Shown here: positions 33,257-41,401 of the stretch, piece after piece
Numbering within the stretch: position 1 is the first letter of the stretch
Layout of the letters: each line of letters starts with the position of its first letter
From: Hymenobacter polaris
GTDB taxonomy: Bacteria; Bacteroidota; Bacteroidia; Cytophagales; Hymenobacteraceae
Reading direction: 5' to 3'
Assembly (NCBI RefSeq): GCF_012927305.1
Contig: NZ_JABBGH010000001.1
Coordinates: forward strand, 682,001-746,000
Length of the DNA: 64,000 nt
Translations under genes and position numbers: made by a program
Notes under the pieces: generated by a model
The model's input: the letters and a program-made list of their open reading frames with translations, nothing else
The model's database searches: none
Told to the model about the DNA's origin: nothing

Positions 33257-34153
33257 TTACACCCACTCGACGCCCTTGCGCAGCCAGGCTAGGGTAGTGG
33301 CCTCGGGCGTGCCGGGGGCGGGCGGGGCGGGGTTGTAGTGCCAGCCGCAGCGGGGGGGCAGGCTCATAAGGATGCTTTCGGTGCGGCCGTTGGTTTCGAG
33401 GCCGAAGCGGGTGCCGCGGTCGAAGGCCAGGTTGAACTCGGCGTAGCGGTTGCGGCGCAGCTGCTGCCAGGCTTCCTCGGGCGCGCCGTAGGGCAGGGCG
33501 ACGTTTTCGCGCATCAGCTGCACGTAGAAGGGCCCGAACAGCTCGGCTACGTCTTGCACGAAGGCGAAGAGCTGCTCCACGGTGCCGTCCTGGCCCACTG
33601 TCAGCCTATCGAAGAAGATGCCGCCTACGCCGCGCGTTTCGTGGCGGTGGGGCAGGTAGAAGTAGTCGTCGGCCCATTTATGAAAGCGCGGGTAGTAGCT
33701 AGGGTTGTGGCGGTCGCACACCGCCTTAAGCTGCTGGTGGAAGCGCCGGGCCTGGGTTTCGTCCACGTAGATGGGCGTCAGGTCGATGCCGCCGCCAAAC
33801 CAGGCCTCGCCGTTGCCGGCCTCGAAGTAGCGCACGTTCATGTGGATGATGGGCACCCGAGGGCTGCGCGGGTGCAAAACGACCGACACGCCGGTGGCAA
33901 AGAAGTGCGGGTTGGGCAGGTGCAGCTGGCGGGCGGCAGCCTCGCTCAACTCGCCCTCCACCTGTGAAAAGCCCACGCCGCCCTTTTCCAGAATGGCGCC
34001 GCCCTCCAGCACCCTGGAATGGCCGCCGCCGCCGCCGGGCCGCTCCCAGTCGTCCTGCCCAAAGCGGGCCGGGCCGCCGTCGGCCGCCTCGAGCTGCTGG
34101 CAGAGGCGGTTCTGAAAAGCCTGGAGCCAGGCGGCAATATCGTGGCGAGTCAT
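33257..34153 (-). CDS. hemF: Oxygen-dependent coproporphyrinogen III oxidase
   Basis: A 298-residue HemF, which oxidatively decarboxylates coproporphyrinogen III to protoporphyrinogen IX with O2. Family blocks are intact: VPIIHMNVRYFE, WFGGGIDLTPIYVDE, HKWADDYFYLPHRHETRGVGGIFFD, RRNRYAEFNLAFDRGTRFGLET and RTESILMSLPP. The conserved histidines in IIHMN and in FHKWAD are visible. ATG 34153 (MTRHDIAAW) gives the normal length; the upstream extension is not homologous and runs into a palindromic repeat. The presence of HemF implies aerobic heme synthesis. It is divergent from the E1 fusion gene. Confidence 0.96.
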   Translation of the reverse strand: MTRHDIAAWLQAFQNRLCQQLEAADGGPARFGQDDWERPGGGGGHSRVLEGGAILEKGGVGFSQVEGELSEAAARQLHLPNPHFFATGVSVVLHPRSPRVPIIHMNVRYFEAGNGEAWFGGGIDLTPIYVDETQARRFHQQLKAVCDRHNPSYYPRFHKWADDYFYLPHRHETRGVGGIFFDRLTVGQDGTVEQLFAFVQDVAELFGPFYVQLMRENVALPYGAPEEAWQQLRRNRYAEFNLAFDRGTRFGLETNGRTESILMSLPPRCGWHYNPAPPAPGTPEATTLAWLRKGVEWV

Positions 34154-34170
34154 TAGGAATGAGTGATTTG

Positions 34171-34294
34171 CAATGAGCAATGAGCAATAAAGAGCATGGC
34201 TTGGTCTGGGCGGCAAACCGCCGCCTAGGGAGTGCCAGCACGTTTAAGCTAACTGGCAAAGTAGGCGGTAGGCCTAACTGCTCATTGCTCATTG
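34171..34294. repeat. Inverted repeat between hemF and E1 fusion gene
   Basis: CAATGAGCAATGAGCA (34171-34186) and its complement (34279-34294) flank about 90 bases, within the divergent promoter region. CCTAGG is present at 34225. It may be a mobile palindromic repeat. Confidence 0.6.
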
Positions 34295-34318
34295 AACTGC
34301 AAAGGTCGGCAGCAGGCG

Positions 34319-34326
34319 TAATTTTG
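34319..34326 (+). promoter_or_regulatory. -7 promoter element of E1 fusion gene
   Basis: TAATTTTG fits TAnnTTTG and predicts a start near 34333, about 30 bases before the ATG at 34364. Confidence 0.5.
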
Positions 34327-34363
34327 GGTTCTGCCCTTCCTCCCCCTGTTTTCCTGCCCCCGA

Positions 34364-36562
34364 ATGCCCCCGTTTCTGACTAGCGAGCCCACCGACGCGG
34401 CCTCGGCTCGGCTGGCCGCGGCTGCCGCTACGGCGGCCGCCGCTTTTGCCGCCCCGGCTACCCCCGCGCCCGCGCCGGTGGTGCCTACCAGCGCCCTGCT
34501 GCGCCGCGCCTACCTGCTCATGCACACCGCCGCCGAGCTGGCGGCCCTCTACGAAGCCCAGAAAGCCATTGCCGCCCGCTACGTGCACGCCACCGCCCGC
34601 GGCCACGAGGCCGTGCAGCTCGCCGCCGCTTTCCTGCTCACCGGCCACGACTACGCCACGCCCTACTACCGCGACGATGCCCTGCTGCTGGGCCTGGGCC
34701 TGCGCCCCTACGAGCTGCTGCTGCAATTGCTGGCCAAGGCCGACGACCCCTTCAGCGGCGGGCGCAGCTACTACGCCCACCCCAGCCTGCGCCGCCCCGG
34801 CCTGCCCACCATGCCCCACAACAGCTCGGCCACTGGCATGCAGGCTATTCCGGCCACCGGCATGGCGCAGGGCATCAAGTATTTAGAAGGGAATTATGAA
34901 TTGGCAGGCGCTCAGAATCTCGAAGCGCCAAGCGAAGTAATTCATAATTCCATCGTCCTTTGCTCCATCGGCGACGGGGCCATGACGGAGGGCGAGGTGA
35001 GCGAGGCCCTGCAAATGGCCGTGCTGCACCAGCTGCCCATCGTATATCTGGTGCAGGACAACGACTGGGGCATTTCGGCCACCGGGCGCGAAATGCGCGC
35101 CATGAACGCCTACGAGCTGGCGGCCGGCTTTCCAGGCCTGCACCGCTTGCAGGTGGATGGGGCCGACTTCGTAGCCAGCTACGAAACCCTGGCCGATGCC
35201 TTTGCCCACGCCCGCCAGCGGCGCGGGCCGGTGCTGGTGCACGCCCGCGTGCCGTTGCTGGGCCACCACACCAGCGGCGTGCGCCGCGAGTGGTACCGCG
35301 GCCCCAACCTAGCCGAGCACCAGCAGCAAGACCCCCTGCCGCGCCTGCACCAGCAGCTACTGGCCCTAGGGGTGCCCGAGCAGGAGTTGACTGAGTTGGC
35401 CGCCGAGGCCCGCGCCACCGTGCAGGCCGACTGGATTGCCGCCCTGGCCGCGCCCGACCCTGACCCGGCCACCTTCGCCGACCACGAGTTTGCCCCGCCC
35501 GCCGTAACTGAGGAGGCCGGCGAGCGCGCCCCCGCCGGCGCCCAAAAATCCCTGATGGTAGATGCCGCCCTGCACGCGGTGGACGACATCCTGCGCGAAT
35601 TTCCCGAGGCGCTGTTCTACGGCCAGGATGTGGGCGGCGAGCTGGGCGGGGTGTTTCGCGAGGCGGCGCTGCTGGCCAAGAAGTACGGCGACCGGCGCGT
35701 GTTCAACACGCCCATTCAGGAGGCCTACATCGTGGGCAGCACGGCGGGCATGAGCGCGGTGGGTGCCCGGCCCATCGTCGAAATTCAGTTTGCCGACTAC
35801 ATCTGGCCGGCGCTCAACCAGTTAGTGGAGGAAATCAGCAAGAGCTGCTACCTGACCATGGGTAAGTTTCCGGTGAGCACCCTGATTCGGGTGCCGGTGG
35901 GGGCCTACGGCGGCGGCGGGCCCTACCACTCGGGCTCCATCGAAAGCACGCTGCTCACCATCCGGGGCATTAAGGTGGTGTATCCGAGCAACGCGGCCGA
36001 CATGAAGGGCCTGCTGCGGGCCAGCTTTCTCGACCCCAACCCCGTGGTGCTGCTCGAGCATAAAGGTCTGTATTGGAGCAAGGTGCCCGGCACCGAAGAC
36101 GCCAAAACCCCGGAGCCGGCCGCGGGCTACGTCATCCCCCTAGGGGTGGCCGCCGTGGCCCAGGCCGCCGACCCGGCCAGGGTGAGCGGCGGCGAAAGCT
36201 GCGTAGTCATCACCTACGGCATGGGCGTGCACTGGGCCCGCGCCGCCAGCCGCGACTACCCCGGCCGGGTGGAGGTGCTCGACCTGCGCACCCTCAACCC
36301 CCTCGACTGGGACGCCGTGCAGGCCGCCGTGCGCCGCCACGGCAAAGCCCTGGTGCTCACCGAGGAGCCGTTGCTCAACAGCTTCGCCGAGAGCCTGGCC
36401 GGCCGCATCCAGCGCCACTGCTTCCGCCAGCTCGACGCGCCCGTTTTCACCCTGGGCGCTGCCAATCTGCCCGCCATTCCGCTCAACGTGGAGCTGGAAA
36501 AGCAAATGCTGCCCAGCGCCGCCAAGGTGTCGGTGGCCCTAGGGGAGCTGCTGAGGTATTAG
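34364..36562 (+). CDS. Fused E1 alpha/beta subunits of a 2-oxoacid dehydrogenase
   Basis: A 732-residue fusion of E1 alpha (about 40-370) and E1 beta (about 395-732) of a thiamine-diphosphate-dependent branched-chain 2-oxoacid-type dehydrogenase. The ThDP site reads GDGAMTEG (203-210) with QDNDWGIS 30 residues later; in the beta half FNTPIQEAYIVGSTAGMSAVGARPIVEIQF and VPVGAYGGGGPYHS are diagnostic. It decarboxylates 2-oxo acids and feeds acyl groups to a lipoyl E2, whose gene is not in view. The N-terminal 40 residues are Ala/Pro-rich. Residues about 175-197 (EGNYELAGAQNLEAPSEVIH) are an extra segment encoded by a palindromic repeat, absent from the family. The stop codon is inside the following hairpin. 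Confidence 0.93.
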   Translation: MPPFLTSEPTDAASARLAAAAATAAAAFAAPATPAPAPVVPTSALLRRAYLLMHTAAELAALYEAQKAIAARYVHATARGHEAVQLAAAFLLTGHDYATPYYRDDALLLGLGLRPYELLLQLLAKADDPFSGGRSYYAHPSLRRPGLPTMPHNSSATGMQAIPATGMAQGIKYLEGNYELAGAQNLEAPSEVIHNSIVLCSIGDGAMTEGEVSEALQMAVLHQLPIVYLVQDNDWGISATGREMRAMNAYELAAGFPGLHRLQVDGADFVASYETLADAFAHARQRRGPVLVHARVPLLGHHTSGVRREWYRGPNLAEHQQQDPLPRLHQQLLALGVPEQELTELAAEARATVQADWIAALAAPDPDPATFADHEFAPPAVTEEAGERAPAGAQKSLMVDAALHAVDDILREFPEALFYGQDVGGELGGVFREAALLAKKYGDRRVFNTPIQEAYIVGSTAGMSAVGARPIVEIQFADYIWPALNQLVEEISKSCYLTMGKFPVSTLIRVPVGAYGGGGPYHSGSIESTLLTIRGIKVVYPSNAADMKGLLRASFLDPNPVVLLEHKGLYWSKVPGTEDAKTPEPAAGYVIPLGVAAVAQAADPARVSGGESCVVITYGMGVHWARAASRDYPGRVEVLDLRTLNPLDWDAVQAAVRRHGKALVLTEEPLLNSFAESLAGRIQRHCFRQLDAPVFTLGAANLPAIPLNVELEKQMLPSAAKVSVALGELLRY
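34890..34951. repeat. Palindromic element inside the E1 coding region
   Basis: GGAATTATGAATT (34890-34902) and its exact complement (34939-34951) flank a second nested palindrome (TTGGC / GCCAA and GGCGCT / AGCGCC). The element is in frame, encodes about 20 extra residues next to the ThDP motif and resembles intergenic palindromes more than coding sequence. Confidence 0.75.
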
Positions 36563-36692
36563 TCAGTTTCAGTTATCCAGAACGTCATGCTGAGCTTGCC
36601 GAAGCATCTCTACCGAACAATCCCTAGGCGGCGCGGTAGAGATGCTTCGGCAAGCTCAGCATGACGTTCTGGATAACTGAAACTGACTAATA
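36557..36692. repeat. Intergenic hairpin repeat, copy 6, spanning two stop codons
   Basis: Arms of about 58 perfect bases (36558-36615 and 36634-36691), the longest in the window. They hold the TAG of the E1 fusion gene (36560-36562) and, on the other strand, the TAG of the ABC gene (36689-36687). The centre has TCCCTAGGC. Confidence 0.95.
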
Positions 36693-38174
36693 TCCTAGTT
36701 GCAGTTCCCGCGTCACGCTGGCCGGAAACTCGTCGGGCAGGTGGCTGACGTACACCAGGGCTACGTCAGTGGCTTGGCAAATAGCGTCGAGCACGGCGCG
36801 GAAATACGCGAGCTGCCCGGCGTCGAGGCCCTGGGCGGGCTCGTCGAGCAGCAGCAGGGCCGGGCACTTGCTGAGGGCGCGGGCCACCAGGCACAGGCGC
36901 TGCACGCTGGCGGGCGCCTGGCGCAGGGGCGTGGCGGCGTAATCGGCCAGGTGCAGCACGGCCAGCCAGCGCTGGGCCAGGGTTAGTTGGGCAGCGGTGG
37001 GGCGCCCTAGGGCCAGCGTGTCGGTCAGGCCCGAGGCCACTACCTGCAGGCAAGTGGGCGCGCCTGGGAAGTATTGCAGCAGCTCGGGCGAGGCAAAACC
37101 CAGCTGCCGCTTCACGTCCCAGATGCTTTCGCCGGTGCCGCGCCGCCGCCCAAACAGCCAGATGCGCTGGGCGTAGGCCTGGGGATTGTCGCCGTTGAGC
37201 AAGCTCAGCAGCGTGCTTTTACCCGAGCCGTTGGGCCCGCGCAGAGCCCAGCGCTCGCCGGGCCGTACTGCCCAGTTGAGGTTATCCAGCACCAGGCGCT
37301 CGCCGTAGCGCACGGTCACGTTTTCGAGCTGGAGGAGCGGGTCGGCCGGCGCGGCGGTGGGTTGCCAAAGCGCCCGCAAGGCAGCCAGGTCGGGGAGGGG
37401 CGGCGGGGGCGGCGCGGCCGGCTGGTAGGCGGCGCGGGGCCCTAGGGCCACCAGGCGGCCAGCGGCCAGCTCGGCCACGTGGATAGCCAGGGCCGGCACC
37501 TCGGCCGGGGCGGTGGCCAGCACCAGCGTGGTGCCGCGGGCCGCCACGGCCGCCAGCAGCTCGTCGAAGCCCGCCCGGCTGGCGGCATCCAGGCCCACCA
37601 GGGGGTTGTCGAGCAGCAGGAGGCGGGGCTGGCGCAGCAACGCCGTGGCCAGGCGCAGGCGCTTGGTTTCGCCGTTGGAAAGCTGAATCAGGGGCTGGTC
37701 GAGCAGCGCTTCGAGGCGCAGCAGCGCCACCACGGCGGGCAATTCCCAGGCGGGTGGGCCAGCGCTGGGCGGGGCTACCGGCTGGGCGGCCAGGTGCTCG
37801 CGCACGGTGGGCACCTGCTGGGCAGCGGTGGCGTCGTAGCGCTGCTGGTAGTATAGCTCGCTCTGGCCGGGCCGGGCCCGAAACGGGGCCCTAGGCCCCA
37901 CCAGGCACACCAGCCGCTGCCACGAGGCGGCAACGCCCGCCGGGGTTGGGGGCAGGGCGCGGGCCTCGGCCGCCAGCTGGGGCCACGCGGCGCGGCCACC
38001 CGTAGCGGGCAGCACCCCGGCCAGGGCCGCCAGCAGGGCACTTTTGCCGGCGCCACTGGGCCCCGTGAGGGCCAAATGCTGGCCGGCGTCGAGGCGCAGG
38101 CTGAGGTCGGGCAGCAGCACCCGGTCCCGGTCGCGGACGGTGACGTGCTCGAAACAAACAAGGGGCAATGACAT
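36687..38174 (-). CDS. Tandem ABC ATP-binding protein (ModF-like)
   Basis: A 495-residue cytoplasmic protein with two ABC domains and no membrane part. First domain: Walker A GPSGAGKSAL, signature LSNGETKRLRLA, Walker B LLLLDNPLVGLD (note Asn for Glu after the Walker B Asp). Second domain: Walker A GPNGSGKSTLL, signature-like APASVQRLCLVA, Walker B ALLLLDEPAQGLD, and the H-loop VYVSHLPDE. The layout is that of ModF/YlmA-type proteins rather than of translation factors; the first copy's altered Walker B and the second copy's altered signature suggest asymmetric ATP sites. No permease gene is adjacent, so its partner is unknown. The stop codon lies in the preceding hairpin. Confidence 0.85.
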   Translation of the reverse strand: MSLPLVCFEHVTVRDRDRVLLPDLSLRLDAGQHLALTGPSGAGKSALLAALAGVLPATGGRAAWPQLAAEARALPPTPAGVAASWQRLVCLVGPRAPFRARPGQSELYYQQRYDATAAQQVPTVREHLAAQPVAPPSAGPPAWELPAVVALLRLEALLDQPLIQLSNGETKRLRLATALLRQPRLLLLDNPLVGLDAASRAGFDELLAAVAARGTTLVLATAPAEVPALAIHVAELAAGRLVALGPRAAYQPAAPPPPPLPDLAALRALWQPTAAPADPLLQLENVTVRYGERLVLDNLNWAVRPGERWALRGPNGSGKSTLLSLLNGDNPQAYAQRIWLFGRRRGTGESIWDVKRQLGFASPELLQYFPGAPTCLQVVASGLTDTLALGRPTAAQLTLAQRWLAVLHLADYAATPLRQAPASVQRLCLVARALSKCPALLLLDEPAQGLDAGQLAYFRAVLDAICQATDVALVYVSHLPDEFPASVTRELQLGY

Positions 38175-38470
38175 ACGGCGGCCGAACGGTAAGCGCGGGT
38201 TTCCGCGCCCGGTGCCTTAAGGCCGGCCGGCGCCCGCGGCTGCGATATTAGGCCCGCGCCGGAAAAATCTTTCTGGCCCGTAGCGGACGTGCCGAATCCA
38301 CTAATACTTTTTTAGGTGGCGCGGCACGGCTGCGCGTGGTGGGAGTTGCTCGCCCGTAGGGGCAGTTTCGCGCGTTTTAGTTGTGCTTCGCGGTTGGCGC
38401 GCTAGTTTTTCGTGCTGCTTGGCTTATCCTAAACTATTTGACAAAACCTATCTCCGTTTCAGCTATGATT
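38175..38470. other. Boundary region of the AT-richer island
   Basis: About 295 bases between the ABC gene start and the first island gene. GC-rich up to about 38400, then switching to AT-rich DNA. No gene, repeat or clear promoter was recognised apart from an AATACTTTTTTAGG stretch at 38302. Confidence 0.4.
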
Positions 38471-39118
38471 TTATACAAGTTGGGTGTTTTTGCTCACGAG
38501 TTTGCGAGCCGAGACAAAGTGCCAAGCTAATCCAGCCGCGACTAGCAATACTCCCAAAACGAGCAGCAGCAACCTGGTACCATGTGTATCCGGACTGAGG
38601 CTATAAGTGAAAATAGCTTTGCCGAATGAATCCTCGCCCTGTTTAAAATCAGAGCCCGCAGCTGGCATAACTACCTTTGCAACTTGCTGAATTAAGGCGC
38701 CTTGCGCATTATAGTTAGAAGTAAGTGTATAGACATTATCACTCAGCTTGGTAATATCTGGCTTTTTCATGTCCAAATCAAGCTGCCACAAGCCGTCATC
38801 ATTCACTTTGGCCATGCCTAGGGCATCAAATGACAGTACGTAGCTGCGGTTCATGGCATCTTCCTTATAAGCGAAGTTTTGCAAATAATAGGAAGGCAAG
38901 GTTCGCTCCATCTGACGCTTGAGCAAATCCGTGTTATTGCCCATTACCCGTTTAAAATTATCCCACTGGGCGGCGGTAAAGCTGATAGCTAATTCAATAT
39001 GACCGTCACCGAGGTTGTCGATATTGAACGTGAGATTCTGCTTTATCGGTTTTATTTCCTGCGCAAACAGCAGCGAAGAAAAACAGGTCAGCATTACGGC
39101 TAAAAACAGCTTTTTCAT
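38471..39118 (-). CDS. Exported protein with C-terminal membrane anchor, unknown family
   Basis: A 215-residue protein with a signal peptide (MKKLFLAVMLTCFSSLLFAQ), an all-beta-looking middle domain (NLTFNIDNLGDGHIELAISF ... AYKEDAMNRSYVLSFDALGMAKVNDDGLW ... YTLTSNYNAQGALI), and a C-terminal membrane helix (RLLLLVLGVLLVAAGLAWHFV) with a basic tail. It should sit on the outer face of the inner membrane. I do not recognise the family. It begins 11 bases after the transglutaminase-like gene, so the two form an operon and probably a complex. Codon use is less GC-biased than in the flanking chromosome. Confidence 0.7.
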   Translation of the reverse strand: MKKLFLAVMLTCFSSLLFAQEIKPIKQNLTFNIDNLGDGHIELAISFTAAQWDNFKRVMGNNTDLLKRQMERTLPSYYLQNFAYKEDAMNRSYVLSFDALGMAKVNDDGLWQLDLDMKKPDITKLSDNVYTLTSNYNAQGALIQQVAKVVMPAAGSDFKQGEDSFGKAIFTYSLSPDTHGTRLLLLVLGVLLVAAGLAWHFVSARKLVSKNTQLV

Positions 39119-39129
39119 GGTGCTCGCTC

Positions 39130-40803
39130 TTAACGCACGGTTGAGAAGATTGAACTATAGATGTTGGCCATGGCGCCGTAATTTGAACTGCCACACGCTA
39201 TGCCAGATATCCCCCCCGTAGCTTGGCGAAATACAGCTTGCCATTGAAACTGACCGCCACTGGAATTAGTGACGCCTTGGTAGAAGAAATATCCGTTTTT
39301 ATCGCCTAGGCGCTGGTATTGCATGCTCTGCCCATTTTGCGCCAATAGCTGCTGGATGTACTGCACCGCCTGCTCGGGAGATGACGTCCCTGAAATGTTG
39401 TAGACTGAGATGGAAGAAAACTGGTTGGCTTGGATAAGGGCGGCCAGCGCAGGCACACCGGCAATTGGGTGGTTGAAACGTTGCCAGCCGGCGGGGTAAT
39501 TGAACGTGATAGCTCCGGCATAGGAAGCCATACCTGATGTGCCCCGGCCCTCACCGCCGCCACCACTACTGCGGCGCGCACGGGTAACAGCGGGTTGGGC
39601 CCGCGGGCCTACGTTGTCCGCCGCCGGGCGATTATCAACCGGAGCCGCGCCCGGATTGAAAGCTACCGCAATCTCATCCACCTTTTTGCGCAAAAAATCA
39701 TCATCCCTGAGTTCCATCGGTACTACGCCTTTGCCCTCCAAGGCATTGACGTCAATAATCATGTAACGGGAATCGCCTTGCTGGGCAGCTTGCACGAAGG
39801 TCTGCAAGTTCTTCATGCCTACTTTCAACGCATCATCTGGCCGGTAGCGGCCACCCAAGCCTTCGCCGTTTACACCAGTGGCCTCAATGGCATAATATTG
39901 CCCATTCACAAGTACCCCTGGATAGGCATGCCCCGGTATTAGAAAGATAATAGGGTGCAAGCCAGCGGCTTTCAACACGCTGCAATAAAATAGGGATAGC
40001 TCGATACAGAGGCCGGTATTCCCGGTTATCACTTCGCGCGGTAGGCGAATACTCTGCACCAGTGAGTTCACATCCCCCAATTTTTGCGGAATGCCTTCGG
40101 TGCCACTGTATACCATGTGGCTGAGGTATGTTCCGGCGTAGAGTTCCTCTAGGAATTTAACCGCGTCTTCGTTTTTATTGCTGACTGATGCTGCCTCGCC
40201 ATGCATCAGTTTTTCTTGCACCTGCTGGGTGTAGTACTTTACTACGGGGTCTTCCGGCGTTACTAGACTGGGCAGCAACTGCGTGTTGTGCATCATGTCG
40301 GGGTAGCTGGTGGCTTCATCGGGCGGAATATCAGTATAGACAAACTGGTTGCGCCCCATTATATTGAACCCAAAGCTCTTGGTTTTTTCCTGCGAGCCAT
40401 TGTATTCAATCTTGACTTCGCCTTTCTCTTGTGATTGCGTCATTTTATTGACGATATCATCCTTGAAATGCGGATAGCACCTAACTACCAGATGCTCACC
40501 AGGATATATAATTGGTACGGTTTCCAGCTCGGTCCAGTCTAAATAGTTAGGTACCTGATAGGAAACCTTGAGGTTCTTTAAAGGGGCATCACCATTGTTG
40601 GTAATGAGGGCCTTGAAGAAATAATATTCGCCATTTAGGGCATCAGGATTGGCATAGACTTTATAAGCGGCAGGCATAATGTAGTTGGCGTTCTGAATTT
40701 TAACGTCTACATTACCTGTCGCAAAAGGGTTAAAATAAATTAGGAGGACGACTAATCCGGCCAAAACTAATATTCCTGGCAGTAAAACTTTTTTCATCGT
40801 CAT
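39130..40803 (-). CDS. Membrane-anchored transglutaminase-like protein
   Basis: A 557-residue protein: N-terminal membrane helix (VLLPGILVLAGLVVLLIYF, residues 6-25), a CARDB-like beta domain (about 30-150), a transglutaminase-like cysteine core (about 185-325) with Cys266 (NTGLCIELSLFYCSVLKAAG), His292 (IPGHAYPGVLV) and Glu307 (YYAIEATG) in the order Cys-His-Asp/Glu, then a low-complexity Arg/Gly linker (395-425) and a C-terminal PsbP/MOG1-like domain (about 428-557). Transglutaminase-like folds in bacteria mostly act as proteases or peptide-modifying enzymes. The partner gene follows in the same operon and a LytS/LytTR pair diverges upstream, which suggests regulation of envelope proteins. 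The specific substrate is unknown. Confidence 0.75.
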   Translation of the reverse strand: MTMKKVLLPGILVLAGLVVLLIYFNPFATGNVDVKIQNANYIMPAAYKVYANPDALNGEYYFFKALITNNGDAPLKNLKVSYQVPNYLDWTELETVPIIYPGEHLVVRCYPHFKDDIVNKMTQSQEKGEVKIEYNGSQEKTKSFGFNIMGRNQFVYTDIPPDEATSYPDMMHNTQLLPSLVTPEDPVVKYYTQQVQEKLMHGEAASVSNKNEDAVKFLEELYAGTYLSHMVYSGTEGIPQKLGDVNSLVQSIRLPREVITGNTGLCIELSLFYCSVLKAAGLHPIIFLIPGHAYPGVLVNGQYYAIEATGVNGEGLGGRYRPDDALKVGMKNLQTFVQAAQQGDSRYMIIDVNALEGKGVVPMELRDDDFLRKKVDEIAVAFNPGAAPVDNRPAADNVGPRAQPAVTRARRSSGGGGEGRGTSGMASYAGAITFNYPAGWQRFNHPIAGVPALAALIQANQFSSISVYNISGTSSPEQAVQYIQQLLAQNGQSMQYQRLGDKNGYFFYQGVTNSSGGQFQWQAVFRQATGGISGIACGSSNYGAMANIYSSIFSTVR

Positions 40804-41401
40804 TTTGCTCTTAATGCGATTAAATTACTTTGACTAGGGCAGTTTCTTGGTGAGAGATATAGCTAATGTCAGTTTCTCGTTAAGCCAACAATTAATTATA
40901 TAATTTGATGAAAAATTGATTGTTTTTATATTCGTTTCTGCTGTTATTGCAAATTAGAATTTTATCAATTGAAAATCGAATTAAGGTATTTGCGGCGTAT
41001 TATATATTTTAAAAAAATGTCGTTATTGAACTGCTACTGTAATTGTCGTTTCAGATTTAATTTAAGTTGGCAACTAGTTGCATTAGTATATGCCATTCAG
41101 TACGTTATCTGAATCGTGTACAGTCATAGCAGTAATATATTTTATATTTAAAATATGTTATATTTTATACATTTATTTTAATGAAATCGTGACTTTTAGC
41201 TATCTTTTCTTTATAGTATTATTGCTTTAGATTCTTGTGTCAAAAATAGGATTGTAAATTATTATTATTTTGTGTATTACATAAGTGAGCTATCTGGCGT
41301 GACGAACGAGGTACTTGGCGTGACGAACGGTTCAAAAGCCTTGCTAAGTCGAGAGGCGCACGTAATCAATAAGGCGTATTTTATCGCAAATTTTACAGGC
41401 G
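40804..41401. other. AT-rich intergenic region with divergent promoters
   Basis: 598 bases, the most AT-rich DNA in the window and probably near 30% GC, between divergent operons. No gene longer than about 30 codons is supported. It contains a pair of direct repeats near 41300 and long A/T stretches around 40900-41250 that could bend or bind architectural proteins. Confidence 0.6.
41295..41329 (+). promoter_or_regulatory. Direct-repeat operator candidate for the LytTR regulator
   Basis: TGGCGTGACGAACG occurs at 41295-41308 and 41316-41329, exactly 21 bases (two helical turns) apart. On the complementary strand the second copy reads ACCGTTCGT, a full fit to the LytTR half-site pattern (T/A)(A/C)(C/A)GTTN(A/G)(T/G); the first copy fits at GTTCGT. 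It lies 73 bases before the kinase start, suggesting autoregulation. Confidence 0.6.
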
